DNA from: Corynebacterium incognita
Lineage (GTDB): Bacteria > Actinomycetota > Actinomycetes > Mycobacteriales > Mycobacteriaceae
Assembly (NCBI RefSeq): GCF_014217255.1
Contig: NZ_CP059404.1
Span: 1,922,001 to 1,986,000 of the forward strand
Reading direction: 5' to 3'
Length of the DNA stretch: 64,000 nucleotides
Both the position numbers and the translations under genes were made by a program. This document shows, piece after piece, positions 44,182 to 53,739 of the stretch; positions within the stretch are counted from its first letter, which is position 1, and each line of letters opens with the position of its first letter. A model generated the notes under the pieces. The model was not told the DNA's origin. It did not search any database and saw only the letters and a program-made list of their open reading frames with translations.

Positions 44182-45159
44182 ATGCTGGAGACCATGAGTG
44201 GTGTAGAAATCGGCGTGGGAAATCGAGACGTCGCGGGGCGTGGCGCACGGCGCGACGCAGGACGTGACCCGAAGGTCGGCACAGGCCTGGGTGACGTATT
44301 CGCAGCCCTCGATCTCGAGCCGTTGCCGCGCGGGGTGGTGATGGCAGCGACGCCACTGGGAAATATCGGTGATGCCAGCGCCCGACTCGTGCATGCCCTG
44401 GCCACAGCCGACGTTATCGCCGCGGAGGACACGCGCCGCATGAAGGCCTTGGCAAGCGCCTTAGGGGTAGAAGTGACCGCCAAGGTCGTCTCCAATTTCG
44501 ACCACAACGAGCAGGCACGTGTAGAGGGGCTGCTCGATGCCGCGCGTCGCGGAACAGTACTGGTGGTGACTGACGCCGGAATGCCGGTGGTCTCCGATCC
44601 CGGACACGTCGTGGTGGTCGCGGCGCTCGAGCAGGGGGTTCCCGTGACCTGTTTGCCGGGGCCTTCCGCGGTGACGACCGCGCTGGCGCTGTCGGGGCTG
44701 GGCGTTGGGCACTTCATTTTTGATGGTTTCGCACCGCGCAAACCTGGACAGAAGAAGGCCTGGCTGGAATCACTACGCCAGGAATCCCGAGCTGTGGTGT
44801 TCTTTGAATCACCGCACCGCATCGCCGACACCCTTGCCGTCGCCGCGGAGTTACTGGGCCCCACACGCCGGGGTGCGGTCTGCCGAGAGTTGACCAAGAC
44901 CTATGAGGAAATAAAGCGCGGTAGCCTCCAGGAGCTTGCTGAGTGGGCGGAGGAGGGCAACGCGCGTGGCGAGATCAGCGTGGTGTTGGATGGCGCTGCG
45001 GCTGTCGACGGTGCGATGAGTGCCGCAGATTTGATTCCGCGCGTGAACGAGCTTGTGGAAGGCGGGATGAAGCTCAAACCGGCCTGTAAGGAGGCGGCGA
45101 AGGGGACCACGGTCTCGGTGCGCGAGCTTTACGACGCCGTGGTGGCGGCCCGGGCCTAG
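44182..45159 (+). CDS. rsmI: 16S rRNA (cytidine1402-2'-O)-methyltransferase RsmI
   Basis: A 325-aa SAM-dependent tetrapyrrole-methylase-fold enzyme that 2'-O-methylates C1402 of 16S rRNA. Motifs are VMAATPLGNIGDASARLVHA, ADVIAAEDTRRM, VTDAGMPVVSDPG and the C-terminal KGTTVSVRELYDAV. The conserved domain begins around residue 50, so the N-terminal extension is nonstandard and the start could be at 44194 or further in. It is divergent from pmt by about 40 bp. Confidence 0.9.
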   Translation: MLETMSGVEIGVGNRDVAGRGARRDAGRDPKVGTGLGDVFAALDLEPLPRGVVMAATPLGNIGDASARLVHALATADVIAAEDTRRMKALASALGVEVTAKVVSNFDHNEQARVEGLLDAARRGTVLVVTDAGMPVVSDPGHVVVVAALEQGVPVTCLPGPSAVTTALALSGLGVGHFIFDGFAPRKPGQKKAWLESLRQESRAVVFFESPHRIADTLAVAAELLGPTRRGAVCRELTKTYEEIKRGSLQELAEWAEEGNARGEISVVLDGAAAVDGAMSAADLIPRVNELVEGGMKLKPACKEAAKGTTVSVRELYDAVVAARA

Positions 45160-45458
45160 GGCGGTCAAAAACTAGGCGAGTGCTGACAGAAGCGGAACGT
45201 TATTACGTTTGTTATCTAATTGTTACGGCTGATGGTCAGTGTTGTTAATGTTTACCTGTGTACGCATGTGCAGAGCGTGCAACGGCGCGCGGTAAGCGGG
45301 CAGGTGGTGCCCGTATTTTGACAGCATCTCGACGATGCAAGGTTGACAGGCCATTACCAGCAACCCGAGAAATTCGTGCATGCGGATTGGTAGTGCGTTG
45401 GCAAAGATAACGGCCGTATGGTTTGCCAGCGCGGGAAGTTTTTCCCAAAGTAGAGAGT
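45160..45458 (+). promoter_or_regulatory. betP upstream region with MtrA-like direct repeat
   Basis: A 299-bp gap without a gene. At 45208-45226 the plus strand reads TTTGTTATCTAATTGTTAC, with GTTAT and GTTAC in direct repeat 11 bp apart. The reverse complement is RTAACAA-N4-RTAACAA, in keeping with the 19-bp direct repeat described for C. glutamicum MtrA, which activates betP there. It is 230 bp before the ATG. Confidence 0.55.
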
Positions 45459-47348
45459 ATGGATCAGTCAGAAGTAGAGAATTCGAAGAGTAGAGCACCG
45501 CACAGTGACGGCAGTAGTGAAGAAGTAGTAGCGAACCAAGGTGCACAGGACGACACGCAGCAAGTTTTGGCGACGGAAGAATTAGAACAGCAGTCCGCGA
45601 CGGAACAGCTGGCGTACATCCTGGATAGCGACGTGGAGATTGATCCCAACAAGCTCCACGTTTCGGAGGAAGTGGATCTCATCGCGGATTCGCGAAATCT
45701 GAAAATCGACTGGGGCATCGTTATCCCTACCGCGATCCTCATCGCCGGCATCGTGGCGTGGGGCTTGGGGGCGTCGGAAAGCTTTGCTACCTTCTCTGAA
45801 GATGCGCTGGGCTTTGTCGTCAACAACGTCGGGTGGGCCTTCGTCCTGTTTGGCACGGTATTCGTCGCCTTCGTACTCGCCATCGCGGTCTCGCGGTTTG
45901 GCACCATCAAATTAGGCGCCATGGACGAGGAACCCGAGTTCAAAACCACGTCCTGGATCGCCATGATGTTCGCCGCTGGTATGGGCATCGGCCTAATGTT
46001 CTACGGTGCCTCGGAGCCATTGACGTTCTACCGAAATGGTGTGCCCGGGCATGAGCCCAATGAAGTTTCCGCCGCGATGGCATCCGCAATGTTCCACTGG
46101 ACGCTGCACCCGTGGGCGGTTTATGCCATCGTGGGCCTGGCCATCGCGTACTCCACCTTCCGCATCGGCCGTAAGCAGCTGTTGTCCTCGGCCTTCGTGC
46201 CATTGATCGGTAAGGAGGCCGCCGACGGCTGGGTCGGCAAGATCATTGACATCCTCGCGATTTTCGCCACCGTCTTCGGTACCGCTTGCTCCCTGGGCTT
46301 GGGTGCGCTGCAGATCAGCTCCGGTCTGAAAGCATCTGGGCTCGTGGAAGACACCAGCGACATGCTCTTGGTGGGCATCGTGTCCGTCCTGACCCTGGCG
46401 TTTGTGCTGTCCGCCATGTCCGGCGTGGGCAAGGGTATTCAGTACATCTCTAACGCGAACATGGTGTTGGCTGCGATCCTGGCCATCTTCGTGTTCGTCC
46501 TGGGCCCGACGATCAACATCCTGAACCTCATTCCGGGTTCGGTGGGCGCCTACCTGGACCAGTTCACTGAGATGATCGGCCGTACCGCCGAATATGCCAA
46601 CGGCACCGCCGGTGAGTGGCTGGGTTCCTGGACTATCTTCTACTGGGCATGGTGGATCTCCTGGTCGCCGTTCGTCGGTATGTTCCTGGCGCGTATTTCC
46701 CGTGGCCGCTCCATCCGTGAGTTCTGTGTTGGCGTCATGCTCATCCCGGCCGGTGTGTCAACCGTATGGTTTGCCATCTTTGGCGGCACCGCTATTCACT
46801 TCGAGCAGACCGGTCAGTCGATCTGGGGCGATGGCAGCGCTGAAAGTCAGTTGTTCAACCTGTTGCACACGCTGCCTGGTGGCTTCGTCGCGGGTATTGT
46901 TGCGATGATTCTCCTGGGCACGTTCTTCATCACCTCTGCGGACTCTGCGTCCACAGTGATGGGGTCAATGTCGCAGAACGGCAGTGTCAATGCAAAGCCT
47001 TGGCTGTCTGCATCGTGGGGAGTTCTCACGGCGCTGGTGGGCATTACCTTGCTGCTGGCTAACGAGGATGCGCTGTCTAACCTGCAGAACGTCACTATCG
47101 TTGCAGCGTCGCCGTTCCTGATCATTCTGGTTGCCTTGATGTTCGCCATCGTCAAGGACCTACGCAACGATGTCATCTACCAGGACATCCGCGAGCAGCA
47201 GATCTTCGGTCGCAAGCTGGCCCGCGAGCGCCGCCTCATCCGCGAGGAGCGCATGCGCCAGATCCGCACCAATAAGGCACAGCGTGCGCAGCGTGAGTAC
47301 CGCGAGTCTTTGAAGGATGCTAAGAAGGCCGCCAAGAAGGCCAAATAG
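45459..47348 (+). CDS. betP: Glycine betaine/Na+ symporter BetP (BCCT family, osmosensor)
   Basis: A 629-aa BCCT carrier that takes up glycine betaine with Na+ under hyperosmotic stress. The N-terminal ~80 residues are acidic (rich in E, D, Q); 12 spans follow. Core motifs are [36 protein letters not shown], the aromatic betaine box [17 protein letters not shown] and [10 protein letters not shown]. The ~65-residue C-terminal helix is very basic ([19 protein letters not shown]), the K+/lipid-sensing osmosensor of BetP. ATG 45459 follows TAGAGAG. It is followed by metG, as I recall for C. glutamicum betP. Confidence 0.93.
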   Translation: MDQSEVENSKSRAPHSDGSSEEVVANQGAQDDTQQVLATEELEQQSATEQLAYILDSDVEIDPNKLHVSEEVDLIADSRNLKIDWGIVIPTAILIAGIVAWGLGASESFATFSEDALGFVVNNVGWAFVLFGTVFVAFVLAIAVSRFGTIKLGAMDEEPEFKTTSWIAMMFAAGMGIGLMFYGASEPLTFYRNGVPGHEPNEVSAAMASAMFHWTLHPWAVYAIVGLAIAYSTFRIGRKQLLSSAFVPLIGKEAADGWVGKIIDILAIFATVFGTACSLGLGALQISSGLKASGLVEDTSDMLLVGIVSVLTLAFVLSAMSGVGKGIQYISNANMVLAAILAIFVFVLGPTINILNLIPGSVGAYLDQFTEMIGRTAEYANGTAGEWLGSWTIFYWAWWISWSPFVGMFLARISRGRSIREFCVGVMLIPAGVSTVWFAIFGGTAIHFEQTGQSIWGDGSAESQLFNLLHTLPGGFVAGIVAMILLGTFFITSADSASTVMGSMSQNGSVNAKPWLSASWGVLTALVGITLLLANEDALSNLQNVTIVAASPFLIILVALMFAIVKDLRNDVIYQDIREQQIFGRKLARERRLIREERMRQIRTNKAQRAQREYRESLKDAKKAAKKAK

Positions 47349-47416
47349 CGCGCAGTGCGCCGGGGATGGTCGCGGGGAAACAGCCCCCTCGACTGTGCCT
47401 TGTAGGCGCGTCACGA

Positions 47417-47429
47417 TAAACTAGGCCCC
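47417..47429 (+). promoter_or_regulatory. Probable -10 of a leaderless metG transcript
   Basis: TAAACT at 47417-47422 is 7 nt upstream of the metG ATG. Confidence 0.45.
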
Positions 47430-49271
47430 ATGACTTTGCCAGTACTTGTTGCCGTCGCATGGCCTTACGCAAACGGACCCCGCCACATTGGACATGTGGC
47501 GGGTTTCGGTGTTCCTTCGGACGTTTTCGCCCGTTTCCAGCGAATGCGGGGGCGCGACGTACTGATGATTTCCGGCACGGACGAGCACGGCACCCCGTTG
47601 CTCGTGCAGGCTGAGAAAGAAGGCGTGACCGTCAAGGAGCTGGCGGACCGCTACAACCGGCAGATCGTGGAAGATCTGGCAGGCCTTGGCCTGTCTTATG
47701 ACCTGTTTACCCGCACCACCACGCGTAATCACTACGCCGTGGTGCAGGAGCTGTTCAAGGGGCTGTACGACAACGGCTACATGATTAAGGAGACCACGAA
47801 GGGCGCCGTGTCGCCGTCGACGGGCCGTACCTTGCCGGATCGCTATATCGAGGGCACCTGCCCCATCTGTGGTGCTGGCGGTGCCCGCGGTGATCAGTGT
47901 GATAACTGCGGCAACCAGTTGGACCCGATCGACCTCATCGATCCAGTGTCCAAGGTTAACGGCGAGACCCCGGAATTCCGGGAAACCGAGCACTTCCTGC
48001 TGGATCTCCCCGCCTTGGCCGGTGCGCTGGAGGAGTGGCTCAAGGAGCGCCAGGATTGGCGTCCTAACGTCTTGAAGTTCTCCCTCAACCTCCTTGAGGA
48101 TCTCCGCCCGCGCGCCATGAGCCGCGACATAGACTGGGGCGTACCCATCCCCGTCGAGGGCTGGGAGACCAACGGCGCCAAGAAGCTCTACGTGTGGTTC
48201 GACGCCGTGGTGGGCTACCTGTCTTCCTCCATCGAGTGGGCCTACCGTACCGGCGAGCCCGAGGCGTGGAAGAAGTGGTGGACCAACCCGGAGGCGCTGA
48301 GCTACTACTTCATGGGGAAGGACAACATCACCTTCCACTCCCAGATTTGGCCGGGCGAGCTTTTAGGCTACGCAGGCAAGGGCGCACAGGGCGGCGAGGC
48401 AGGTTCCTTAGGCGAGCTCAACCTGCCCACCGAGGTGGTCTCCTCTGAGTTCCTCACCATGTCCGGCTCCAAGTTCTCCTCATCGAAGGGCGTGGTCATC
48501 TACGTCAAGGACTTCCTCAAGGACTTCGGTCCGGATGCCCTGCGCTACTTCATCGCCGTCGCGGGACCGGAGAACACCGACTCCGACTTTACGTGGGACG
48601 AGTTCGTGCGCCGCATCAACAACGAGCTGGCCAACGGCTGGGGCAATCTGGTCAATCGCACGGTGTCCATGGCACACAAGAACTTCAAGGAAGTGCCACA
48701 ACCGGGTGAGCTGCAGGAGTCGGACAAGAAGATCCTGGATCTGGCTGCCCGCACCATCGACGATGTGGCTGAGCACCTGGAGCATTCCAAGTTCAAGGCC
48801 GGTATTACCGCCATCATGCACGTGGTGGGCGAAGCTAACGCCTATATCGCGGAGCAGGAGCCGTGGAAGCTGGCCAAGGACGACGACCAGCGCGAGCGTC
48901 TGGCCACCGTGTTGTGGACCGCGCTGCAGGTAGTGTCTGACTGCAATATGATGCTCACCCCGTACCTGCCACACACGGCGCAAAAGGTCCACGAGACCCT
49001 TGGTCGCGACGGCGAGTGGGCGGCCAGCCCGCGCATCGAAGAAGTCGTGGACGACGCCCCTGTCGAGGTCGTCGGCGTCGGTGTACCGGAGGAGGGGCAG
49101 ACCTACCCCGTCATCACCGGTGATTACACGCAGCAGCAGGCGGTGTGGAAGCGTATCGACGCCGTGCCAGGCACCCCGTTGTCCAAGCCTAAGCCGCTGG
49201 TCAGCAAGCTGGATCCCGAATTGGCAGAAACCGGCCCCGAGTGGGCGCCCGTTCAGGGCAACGAAGCTTAA
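47430..49271 (+). CDS. metG: Methionyl-tRNA synthetase
   Basis: Charges tRNA-Met. The 613-aa class I synthetase has the HIGH motif in [11 protein letters not shown], the four-cysteine zinc knuckle CPIC...CDNC near residues 148-164, and the KMSKS equivalent KFSSSKG. ATG 47430 appears leaderless. The C-terminus ends without a tRNA-binding EMAP/Trbp111 domain, as usual for actinobacterial monomeric enzymes. An MFS gene follows after 13 bp. Confidence 0.96.
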   Translation: MTLPVLVAVAWPYANGPRHIGHVAGFGVPSDVFARFQRMRGRDVLMISGTDEHGTPLLVQAEKEGVTVKELADRYNRQIVEDLAGLGLSYDLFTRTTTRNHYAVVQELFKGLYDNGYMIKETTKGAVSPSTGRTLPDRYIEGTCPICGAGGARGDQCDNCGNQLDPIDLIDPVSKVNGETPEFRETEHFLLDLPALAGALEEWLKERQDWRPNVLKFSLNLLEDLRPRAMSRDIDWGVPIPVEGWETNGAKKLYVWFDAVVGYLSSSIEWAYRTGEPEAWKKWWTNPEALSYYFMGKDNITFHSQIWPGELLGYAGKGAQGGEAGSLGELNLPTEVVSSEFLTMSGSKFSSSKGVVIYVKDFLKDFGPDALRYFIAVAGPENTDSDFTWDEFVRRINNELANGWGNLVNRTVSMAHKNFKEVPQPGELQESDKKILDLAARTIDDVAEHLEHSKFKAGITAIMHVVGEANAYIAEQEPWKLAKDDDQRERLATVLWTALQVVSDCNMMLTPYLPHTAQKVHETLGRDGEWAASPRIEEVVDDAPVEVVGVGVPEEGQTYPVITGDYTQQQAVWKRIDAVPGTPLSKPKPLVSKLDPELAETGPEWAPVQGNEA

Positions 49272-49284
49272 GAAGGAGCGAACC

Positions 49285-50616
49285 ATCACGAGCAGCACGA
49301 CTGGAGCCGCCGGCGTCTCAGGTTCGGCAGGAGCACCGCGTCGCCTCACGCGGCGTATCGGGCTGGGTCTAGCACTTGTTGCTATCACTGCGGCGTCGTT
49401 GAACTTGCGCACCGGCATCGTGTCGCTGGCGCCCGTGCTTGACGACGTCCTGACGGAACTGGGAGGTAGCGCCGCGGCGGCGGGTGTGCTTACTGCACTT
49501 CCCGGTTTCATGTTCGCCCTCATGGGCTTAGGAGCCGTGCCTTTGGCGCGCTGCATTGGGCTTAGCCCCACGTTGTGGCTGGGCGGCGCGCTGCTTACTG
49601 CTGGCCTCAGCGTGCGCGCGATGGCGTCAGGCATGCCCGTGTTTTTCGTCGGCACCACCGCCGTCACCGCCGGCATCGCTCTAGGCAACGTGGTGCTCCC
49701 CGCGTGGATCAAAGAGCATGCGCTGCCACGCCAGCTGACCGTGATGACCATGCTCTATACCGCCGTCCTCGGGATATCGAGTGCGGTCGGGCCGTTGAGT
49801 GCACAGTGGTTTGCGGATCCCGCGTGGCGCCCAGCGTTGGGCGTGTGGGCCGTGCTGGGCGGCGCCAAAGTGCTGGTGTGGAGGGGGGTGGTTGCTGGGG
49901 CCCGCCGTGACGTCCCGGGCTCCACGACGTCGGAAAGCACTGCCGCCGCCGATACCGTTGCTGCTCCCACTGGAGCTGAGGCCATTGACACCGCTGCCAC
50001 GGCGGAGGCCATTGATGCGGTGCCGATCTGGAAGTCCGGCACCGCGGTGTCGCTCATGGCGTTTTTCTGCTTCCAGGCCACCACTGCCTACGTGATTATG
50101 GGGTGGCTGCCCACAATGTTCGTGGACGCCGGGATCCCGCGGGAGACGGCGTCATGGGCACTGGCCATCATCGGCGTGTTTAACATCCTGGGCGGGGTGG
50201 CCATGCCGTGGGCTATCGGCCGCTTCAGCAACATCCAGCCGCTACCGGTGGCGCTGGCGCTGCTGACGTTGGCGGGGTGGTGCGGGATCTTCTTCGCCCC
50301 CACGGCCGCGCCTTTGCTGTGGGCCGTGCTGTTGGGTATCGGCGGTCAGTGTTTCACACTCGTCTTGGGATTGTTAGCAGGGCGCACACGCAGTCCGCTG
50401 ACCACCGCGCGCCTGTCCGGGTTTGTACAGCCCTGGGCATACTTGGCCGCGGGGTTGGGGCCGCTGCTCGTGGGGGTTGTGCACGCCACCTGGGGGACCT
50501 GGGCACCGGTGTTCGCCTGCCTTATGGCCTTCAATATTGCGATGGTGTTCACTGGCTACCGCGCGGCGCGCAACATCACCGTGGATGAGGAATTGCAGGC
50601 CGCGGCGCGCGCGTGA
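49285..50616 (+). CDS. MFS transporter, CynX/NimT type, with apparent ATC start
   Basis: A ~443-aa twelve-span carrier with the CynX hallmark AASLNLRTGIVSLAPVLDD. A ~35-residue Ala/Thr-rich loop lies in the middle (STTSESTAAADT). A strong AGAAGGAG (49271-49278) directly after metG is spaced 6 nt from ATC at 49285, which reads xTSSTTGAAGVSG. No ATG, GTG or TTG exists in frame between the metG stop and the first transmembrane helix; the frame's upstream ATG (49000) is deep in metG. ATC is therefore the best initiation codon, unless the base is a sequencing error for ATG. Family assignment is sound; the substrate is unknown. Confidence 0.75.
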   Translation: MTSSTTGAAGVSGSAGAPRRLTRRIGLGLALVAITAASLNLRTGIVSLAPVLDDVLTELGGSAAAAGVLTALPGFMFALMGLGAVPLARCIGLSPTLWLGGALLTAGLSVRAMASGMPVFFVGTTAVTAGIALGNVVLPAWIKEHALPRQLTVMTMLYTAVLGISSAVGPLSAQWFADPAWRPALGVWAVLGGAKVLVWRGVVAGARRDVPGSTTSESTAAADTVAAPTGAEAIDTAATAEAIDAVPIWKSGTAVSLMAFFCFQATTAYVIMGWLPTMFVDAGIPRETASWALAIIGVFNILGGVAMPWAIGRFSNIQPLPVALALLTLAGWCGIFFAPTAAPLLWAVLLGIGGQCFTLVLGLLAGRTRSPLTTARLSGFVQPWAYLAAGLGPLLVGVVHATWGTWAPVFACLMAFNIAMVFTGYRAARNITVDEELQAAARA

Positions 50617-50637
50617 ACCCGTTGACTGCTACGCGTT

Positions 50638-51240
50638 TCAGTTGGAGTTGGAGCCAGTGCGGGAACTCGAGCGAGCGCGGTGGAAGGCCTCGGTGCGCTC
50701 CTGGTGAGAGGGGCCGTCGAGAAGCAGCTGGAGGTGGACGAGATCTAGTTTCTTGCCCTGCTTTTCACCGATGCCGAACAGGGTGCCGGCGATGGCGAAG
50801 CCGTGCTTTTCGTGCAGCCGCAGGGACGCTTCGTTGTTGGCCGCGATATAGGAAATGATGGAATGCACGTAGTCGTTGGCGCGGGCGTGCTCGACCACGG
50901 CACCCAGCAGGGCATTGCCCACGCCCATCCCGCGCGCGGCGTCGGAGACGTAGATGGTGTCTTCAACGGTGTTGGGGAACAGGGCATCGAAAGCAAGCTG
51001 CGAATAGCCGGCGAAGCCCAGGATTGTGCCCGGGGTGGAGCCTGCCACACCGGCGTCGCTCTGCTCGCTTACGGCGACGAACACGGGGAAGCCGTCAGCC
51101 TGGATTCCTTCCAACCATTCCTGGCGGGATTTCTCCGTCACCGGGCCCGGCACGGGGGAGAGATCGGTGTCGGTCAGCGCCCAGTTGTAGATGGAGGTGA
51201 TGGCGGGAATGTCAGCGGCTTCAGCGTTCCGGATAATCAT
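50638..51240 (-). CDS. GNAT family N-acetyltransferase, phosphinothricin-acetyltransferase-like
   Basis: A 200-aa acetyltransferase starting MIIRNAEAADIPAITSIYNW. The pattern DTIYVSDAARGMGVGNALLG is the acetyl-CoA loop (R/Q-x-x-G-x-G/A), then the long IAANNEASLRLHEKHGF motif typical of the Pat/Bar group. The C-terminal tail is Ser/Arg-rich. The substrate is unknown; such enzymes often act on phosphinothricin, methionine sulfone or other small amines. It converges with the MFS gene. Confidence 0.8.
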   Translation of the reverse strand: MIIRNAEAADIPAITSIYNWALTDTDLSPVPGPVTEKSRQEWLEGIQADGFPVFVAVSEQSDAGVAGSTPGTILGFAGYSQLAFDALFPNTVEDTIYVSDAARGMGVGNALLGAVVEHARANDYVHSIISYIAANNEASLRLHEKHGFAIAGTLFGIGEKQGKKLDLVHLQLLLDGPSHQERTEAFHRARSSSRTGSNSN

Positions 51241-51270
51241 GTCCGCCTACTTTACTCGCGGGCGGGTTCC

Positions 51271-51283
51271 TATAATGGCAGCC
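51271..51283 (+). promoter_or_regulatory. Consensus -10 of a leaderless tatD transcript
   Basis: TATAAT at 51271-51276 is a perfect -10 and lies 7 nt before ATG 51284. Transcription would start at or next to the A of the start codon. An in-frame ATG at 51275 overlaps the hexamer and is unlikely to be used. Confidence 0.55.
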
Positions 51284-52123
51284 ATGTCGAATAAGAAGCC
51301 CCGTCCTCAGCCCGTGCCCGCCCAGACTATTCCGCACCTCGTAGATGCGCACACACATCTGGCCTCGTGCAAGGCGGTGGACAAGCCGGAGGTGGACGCC
51401 TTTGTCGAGCGTGCCGTGGCGGCCGGGGTGGAGAAGATCTGCACCGTGGGCGACGGTGTGGACGAGGCAGAATTGGCGTTGCGGGCGGCGCACTTTAACG
51501 ATCGCGTGTGGGCGGCGTGTGCCGTGCACCCGACCCGGGCGGGCGAGCTTGACGACGCCGCGAAGGCGCGCCTGGAGGAGATGATCGCCGATCCGCGCTG
51601 CGTCGCGGTGGGGGAGACAGGCCTGGATACCTACTGGATTAAGCACTCCCCGGAAGACACCGCCCCGCTGGAGGTACAGGAAGAAGCGCTGCGCTGGCAT
51701 ATCGATAAGGCCGTGGAACATGGTAAGGCACTGATGATCCACAACCGCGAGGCCGACGCCGATCTCCTGCGGGTGCTGGCGGATGCACCGACGCCGAAGG
51801 AGACCATCTTGCACTGTTTTTCCTCGCCGCTGGAGGTGGCCAAGGAAGCGCTCGACCGAGGTTATGTCTTGTCCTTTGCCGGTAACGTGACGTTTAAGCG
51901 CAATGAAGAGATGCGCCAGGCCGCGGCCCTGGCACCGGCTGGGCAGTTCCTCATCGAGACGGATGCGCCGTACATGACTCCCGAGCCATTCCGTGGCGCA
52001 CGTAACGAGCCAAGCCTCATCGGGCATACCGCCCTGTGTGTGGCCGAGGCACGTGGGGAGGACGTGGCCGCGGTGGCCGCGGCTGTGAACGCAACCTTCG
52101 ACAGGGTTTACGGCCTTTCTTAG
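51284..52123 (+). CDS. TatD family metal-dependent hydrolase
   Basis: A 279-aa TIM-barrel hydrolase with DNase activity in characterised members. Metal ligands are visible: HTH in LVDAHTHLAS, Glu in VGETGLDTYW, His in LMIHNREAD, His in LHCFSS and Asp in ETDAPYMTPEPFRG. The start at 51284 is set by the consensus -10 that places transcription at this ATG. It precedes rpf2, ksgA and ispE, an order common to actinobacteria (metG-tatD-rpf-ksgA-ispE). Confidence 0.9.
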   Translation: MSNKKPRPQPVPAQTIPHLVDAHTHLASCKAVDKPEVDAFVERAVAAGVEKICTVGDGVDEAELALRAAHFNDRVWAACAVHPTRAGELDDAAKARLEEMIADPRCVAVGETGLDTYWIKHSPEDTAPLEVQEEALRWHIDKAVEHGKALMIHNREADADLLRVLADAPTPKETILHCFSSPLEVAKEALDRGYVLSFAGNVTFKRNEEMRQAAALAPAGQFLIETDAPYMTPEPFRGARNEPSLIGHTALCVAEARGEDVAAVAAAVNATFDRVYGLS

Positions 52124-52160
52124 CTGAAAGCTGTCACCAGTCCGCACCAAAATTACGTTA

Positions 52161-52176
52161 TGTGAGGATCGTCACC
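52161..52176. promoter_or_regulatory. GlxR/CRP-type site upstream of rpf2
   Basis: TGTGAGGATCGTCACC matches TGTGA-N6-TCACA at 9 of 10 fixed positions. It is ~200 bp upstream of the rpf2 ATG. rpf2 of C. glutamicum is reported to be under GlxR and RamA/RamB control; the following ACCCCCG run could be a RamA-type element. Confidence 0.6.
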
Positions 52177-52266
52177 CCCGGGACTTTCTGCAGGTAAAAG
52201 GCATGCGCTGTGGTCTATGTGAAAGCAGCGCACGCAGTGAAAGGCGTTTTGGTTTTTTCTTGGACT

Positions 52267-52292
52267 GTCACGGACTGTTACCGTATCGTTAT
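52267..52292 (+). promoter_or_regulatory. MtrA-like direct repeats upstream of rpf2
   Basis: GTCAC (52267-52271), GTTAC (52277-52281) and GTTAT (52288-52292) lie in direct orientation 10 and 11 bp apart. The last two match the betP arrangement. rpf2 is an MtrA target in C. glutamicum. Confidence 0.5.
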
Positions 52293-52378
52293 TCAAAGTC
52301 GTCTCGTGCAACCCGCATTGGTTCGCGGGCTAGAGAAATCCAACAGTTAGTTCTTTAACAGAAGAGATCGAGGAATCT

Positions 52379-53620
52379 ATGTCTACCTCTAATCAGCTCA
52401 AGCGCCTCAACGGTTCCCACTCCGTTCCCCTGCGCCTGGCTACCGGCGGCGTGCTAGGCACCCTGGTGGTCGGTGGTGTTGTGGCCGCTGGCGCTCAGAA
52501 GGACATCACCGTTGACCTCAATGGTGAGAAAATGGAGCTGGCTACCTTCTCCGGCGACGTCGAGGGTGCACTGGAAGCAGCAGGCGTCGAGGTCGGCCAG
52601 GATGACGTTGTCTACCCGGCTCCGTCCGAGAAGCTGAACAACGGCGAGAACATCACCGTCCGCACCGCCAAGCAGGTCGCCGTGACCATCGATGGCAAGA
52701 GCCAGGATGTCACCTCCACGGCCCTGACCATCGACGACCTCATGAGCTCCCTGGACGGTGCCGAAGAAGGCGCCGCTATCACCGTTGGTGACGGCGAAGT
52801 AAAGGGCGATGACAAGCTCACCGAGGGCATGAACCTCGACGTGGTGACCCCGAAGCTGGTCAAGATCAACAACGGCGGCAAGGTGTCCTACACCAAGATC
52901 GCGGCCAAGACCGTGGCCGACGTGGTCAAGGAGCGCAACTTGGGCGTTGACGACAACGACCGCGTGTCCCCGTCTCTTGATGCTCCGGTCACTGAGGGCA
53001 TGACCATCAAGGTCGCTCAGGTTGCAGAGCACGTCTACAAGACCACCGAGACCACCGAGATGGACCCGGTCTACGTGGAGGATCCGGAATTGCCGGAGGG
53101 CGAGGAGAAGGTCCTCGAGGAGGGCAAGTCTGGCAAGACCCAGAAGACCTACAAGATGGTTGTGGTCAACCGCCACACCGAATCCAACGAGGTCATCAAG
53201 GAAAAGGTCCTGGAGAAGGCTGAGCCGGCCAAGATCGCCCGCGGCACCAAGAAGGTGGAGGAGTCTGCTGACGCCGATGCTTCCGGGGCCTCCCAAGACA
53301 GCTCCGATGGCGCATCCGCTGATGACTCCAACGAGGGTGGCAACACCGGTGCGGCAGCACCGGCAGTGGCCGGCGGTGGCGTGTGGGACTCCCTGGCGCA
53401 GTGTGAGTCCGGCGGCGACTGGTCCATCAACACCGGCAACGGCTTCTCAGGCGGCCTGCAGTTCACCCCGTCCACCTGGGCAGGTTTCGGTGGCACCGCT
53501 TATGCACCGTCCGCGCACATGGCTACCCGCGAGCAGCAGATTGCGGTGGCCTCCAAGGTTCAGGCCGCACAGGGCTGGGGCGCGTGGCCTGCCTGCACCG
53601 CCTCCCTGGGCATTCGCTAA
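52379..53620 (+). CDS. rpf2: Resuscitation-promoting factor Rpf2 (RpfB-like), secreted
   Basis: A 413-aa secreted/wall muralytic factor. An N-terminal signal/anchor ([20 protein letters not shown]) is followed by three DUF348 repeats ([33 protein letters not shown] and [14 protein letters not shown]), a G5-like domain around residue 215-290, and a Ser/Asp/Ala-rich linker suited to O-mannosylation. The Rpf catalytic domain is at the C-terminus: [20 protein letters not shown] with the catalytic Glu after Cys, then [15 protein letters not shown]. It cleaves peptidoglycan to promote regrowth. The long leader has GlxR-like and MtrA-like sites, and a strong terminator follows. Confidence 0.94.
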   Translation: MSTSNQLKRLNGSHSVPLRLATGGVLGTLVVGGVVAAGAQKDITVDLNGEKMELATFSGDVEGALEAAGVEVGQDDVVYPAPSEKLNNGENITVRTAKQVAVTIDGKSQDVTSTALTIDDLMSSLDGAEEGAAITVGDGEVKGDDKLTEGMNLDVVTPKLVKINNGGKVSYTKIAAKTVADVVKERNLGVDDNDRVSPSLDAPVTEGMTIKVAQVAEHVYKTTETTEMDPVYVEDPELPEGEEKVLEEGKSGKTQKTYKMVVVNRHTESNEVIKEKVLEKAEPAKIARGTKKVEESADADASGASQDSSDGASADDSNEGGNTGAAAPAVAGGGVWDSLAQCESGGDWSINTGNGFSGGLQFTPSTWAGFGGTAYAPSAHMATREQQIAVASKVQAAQGWGAWPACTASLGIR

Positions 53621-53663
53621 AACCTCTCGCGAATCTCCGGCGTGCATTGCGCCGTATATTCTC

Positions 53664-53714
53664 ACACCCTGCTTCGCAGGCACAACACTGTGTTGGCGAA
53701 GCAGGGTGTTTTTG
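53664..53714 (+). terminator. Strong rho-independent terminator after rpf2
   Basis: ACACCCTGCTTCG and CGAAGCAGGGTGT are perfect 13-bp arms around a 20-nt loop, followed by TTTTTGG. Confidence 0.88.
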
Positions 53715-53739
53715 GTGCGAGCTAGTACTCTAGAAAGCT

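Noticed and set aside
42525..44897. A 790-aa version of Pmt
   Set aside because: Residues before 44141 are antisense to rsmI and lack homology; the Pmt fold starts at MRVTALTTKF.
52124..52378. c-di-AMP (ydaO) riboswitch in the rpf2 leader
   Set aside because: Conserved ydaO elements are not present; the region is better explained by protein-binding sites.
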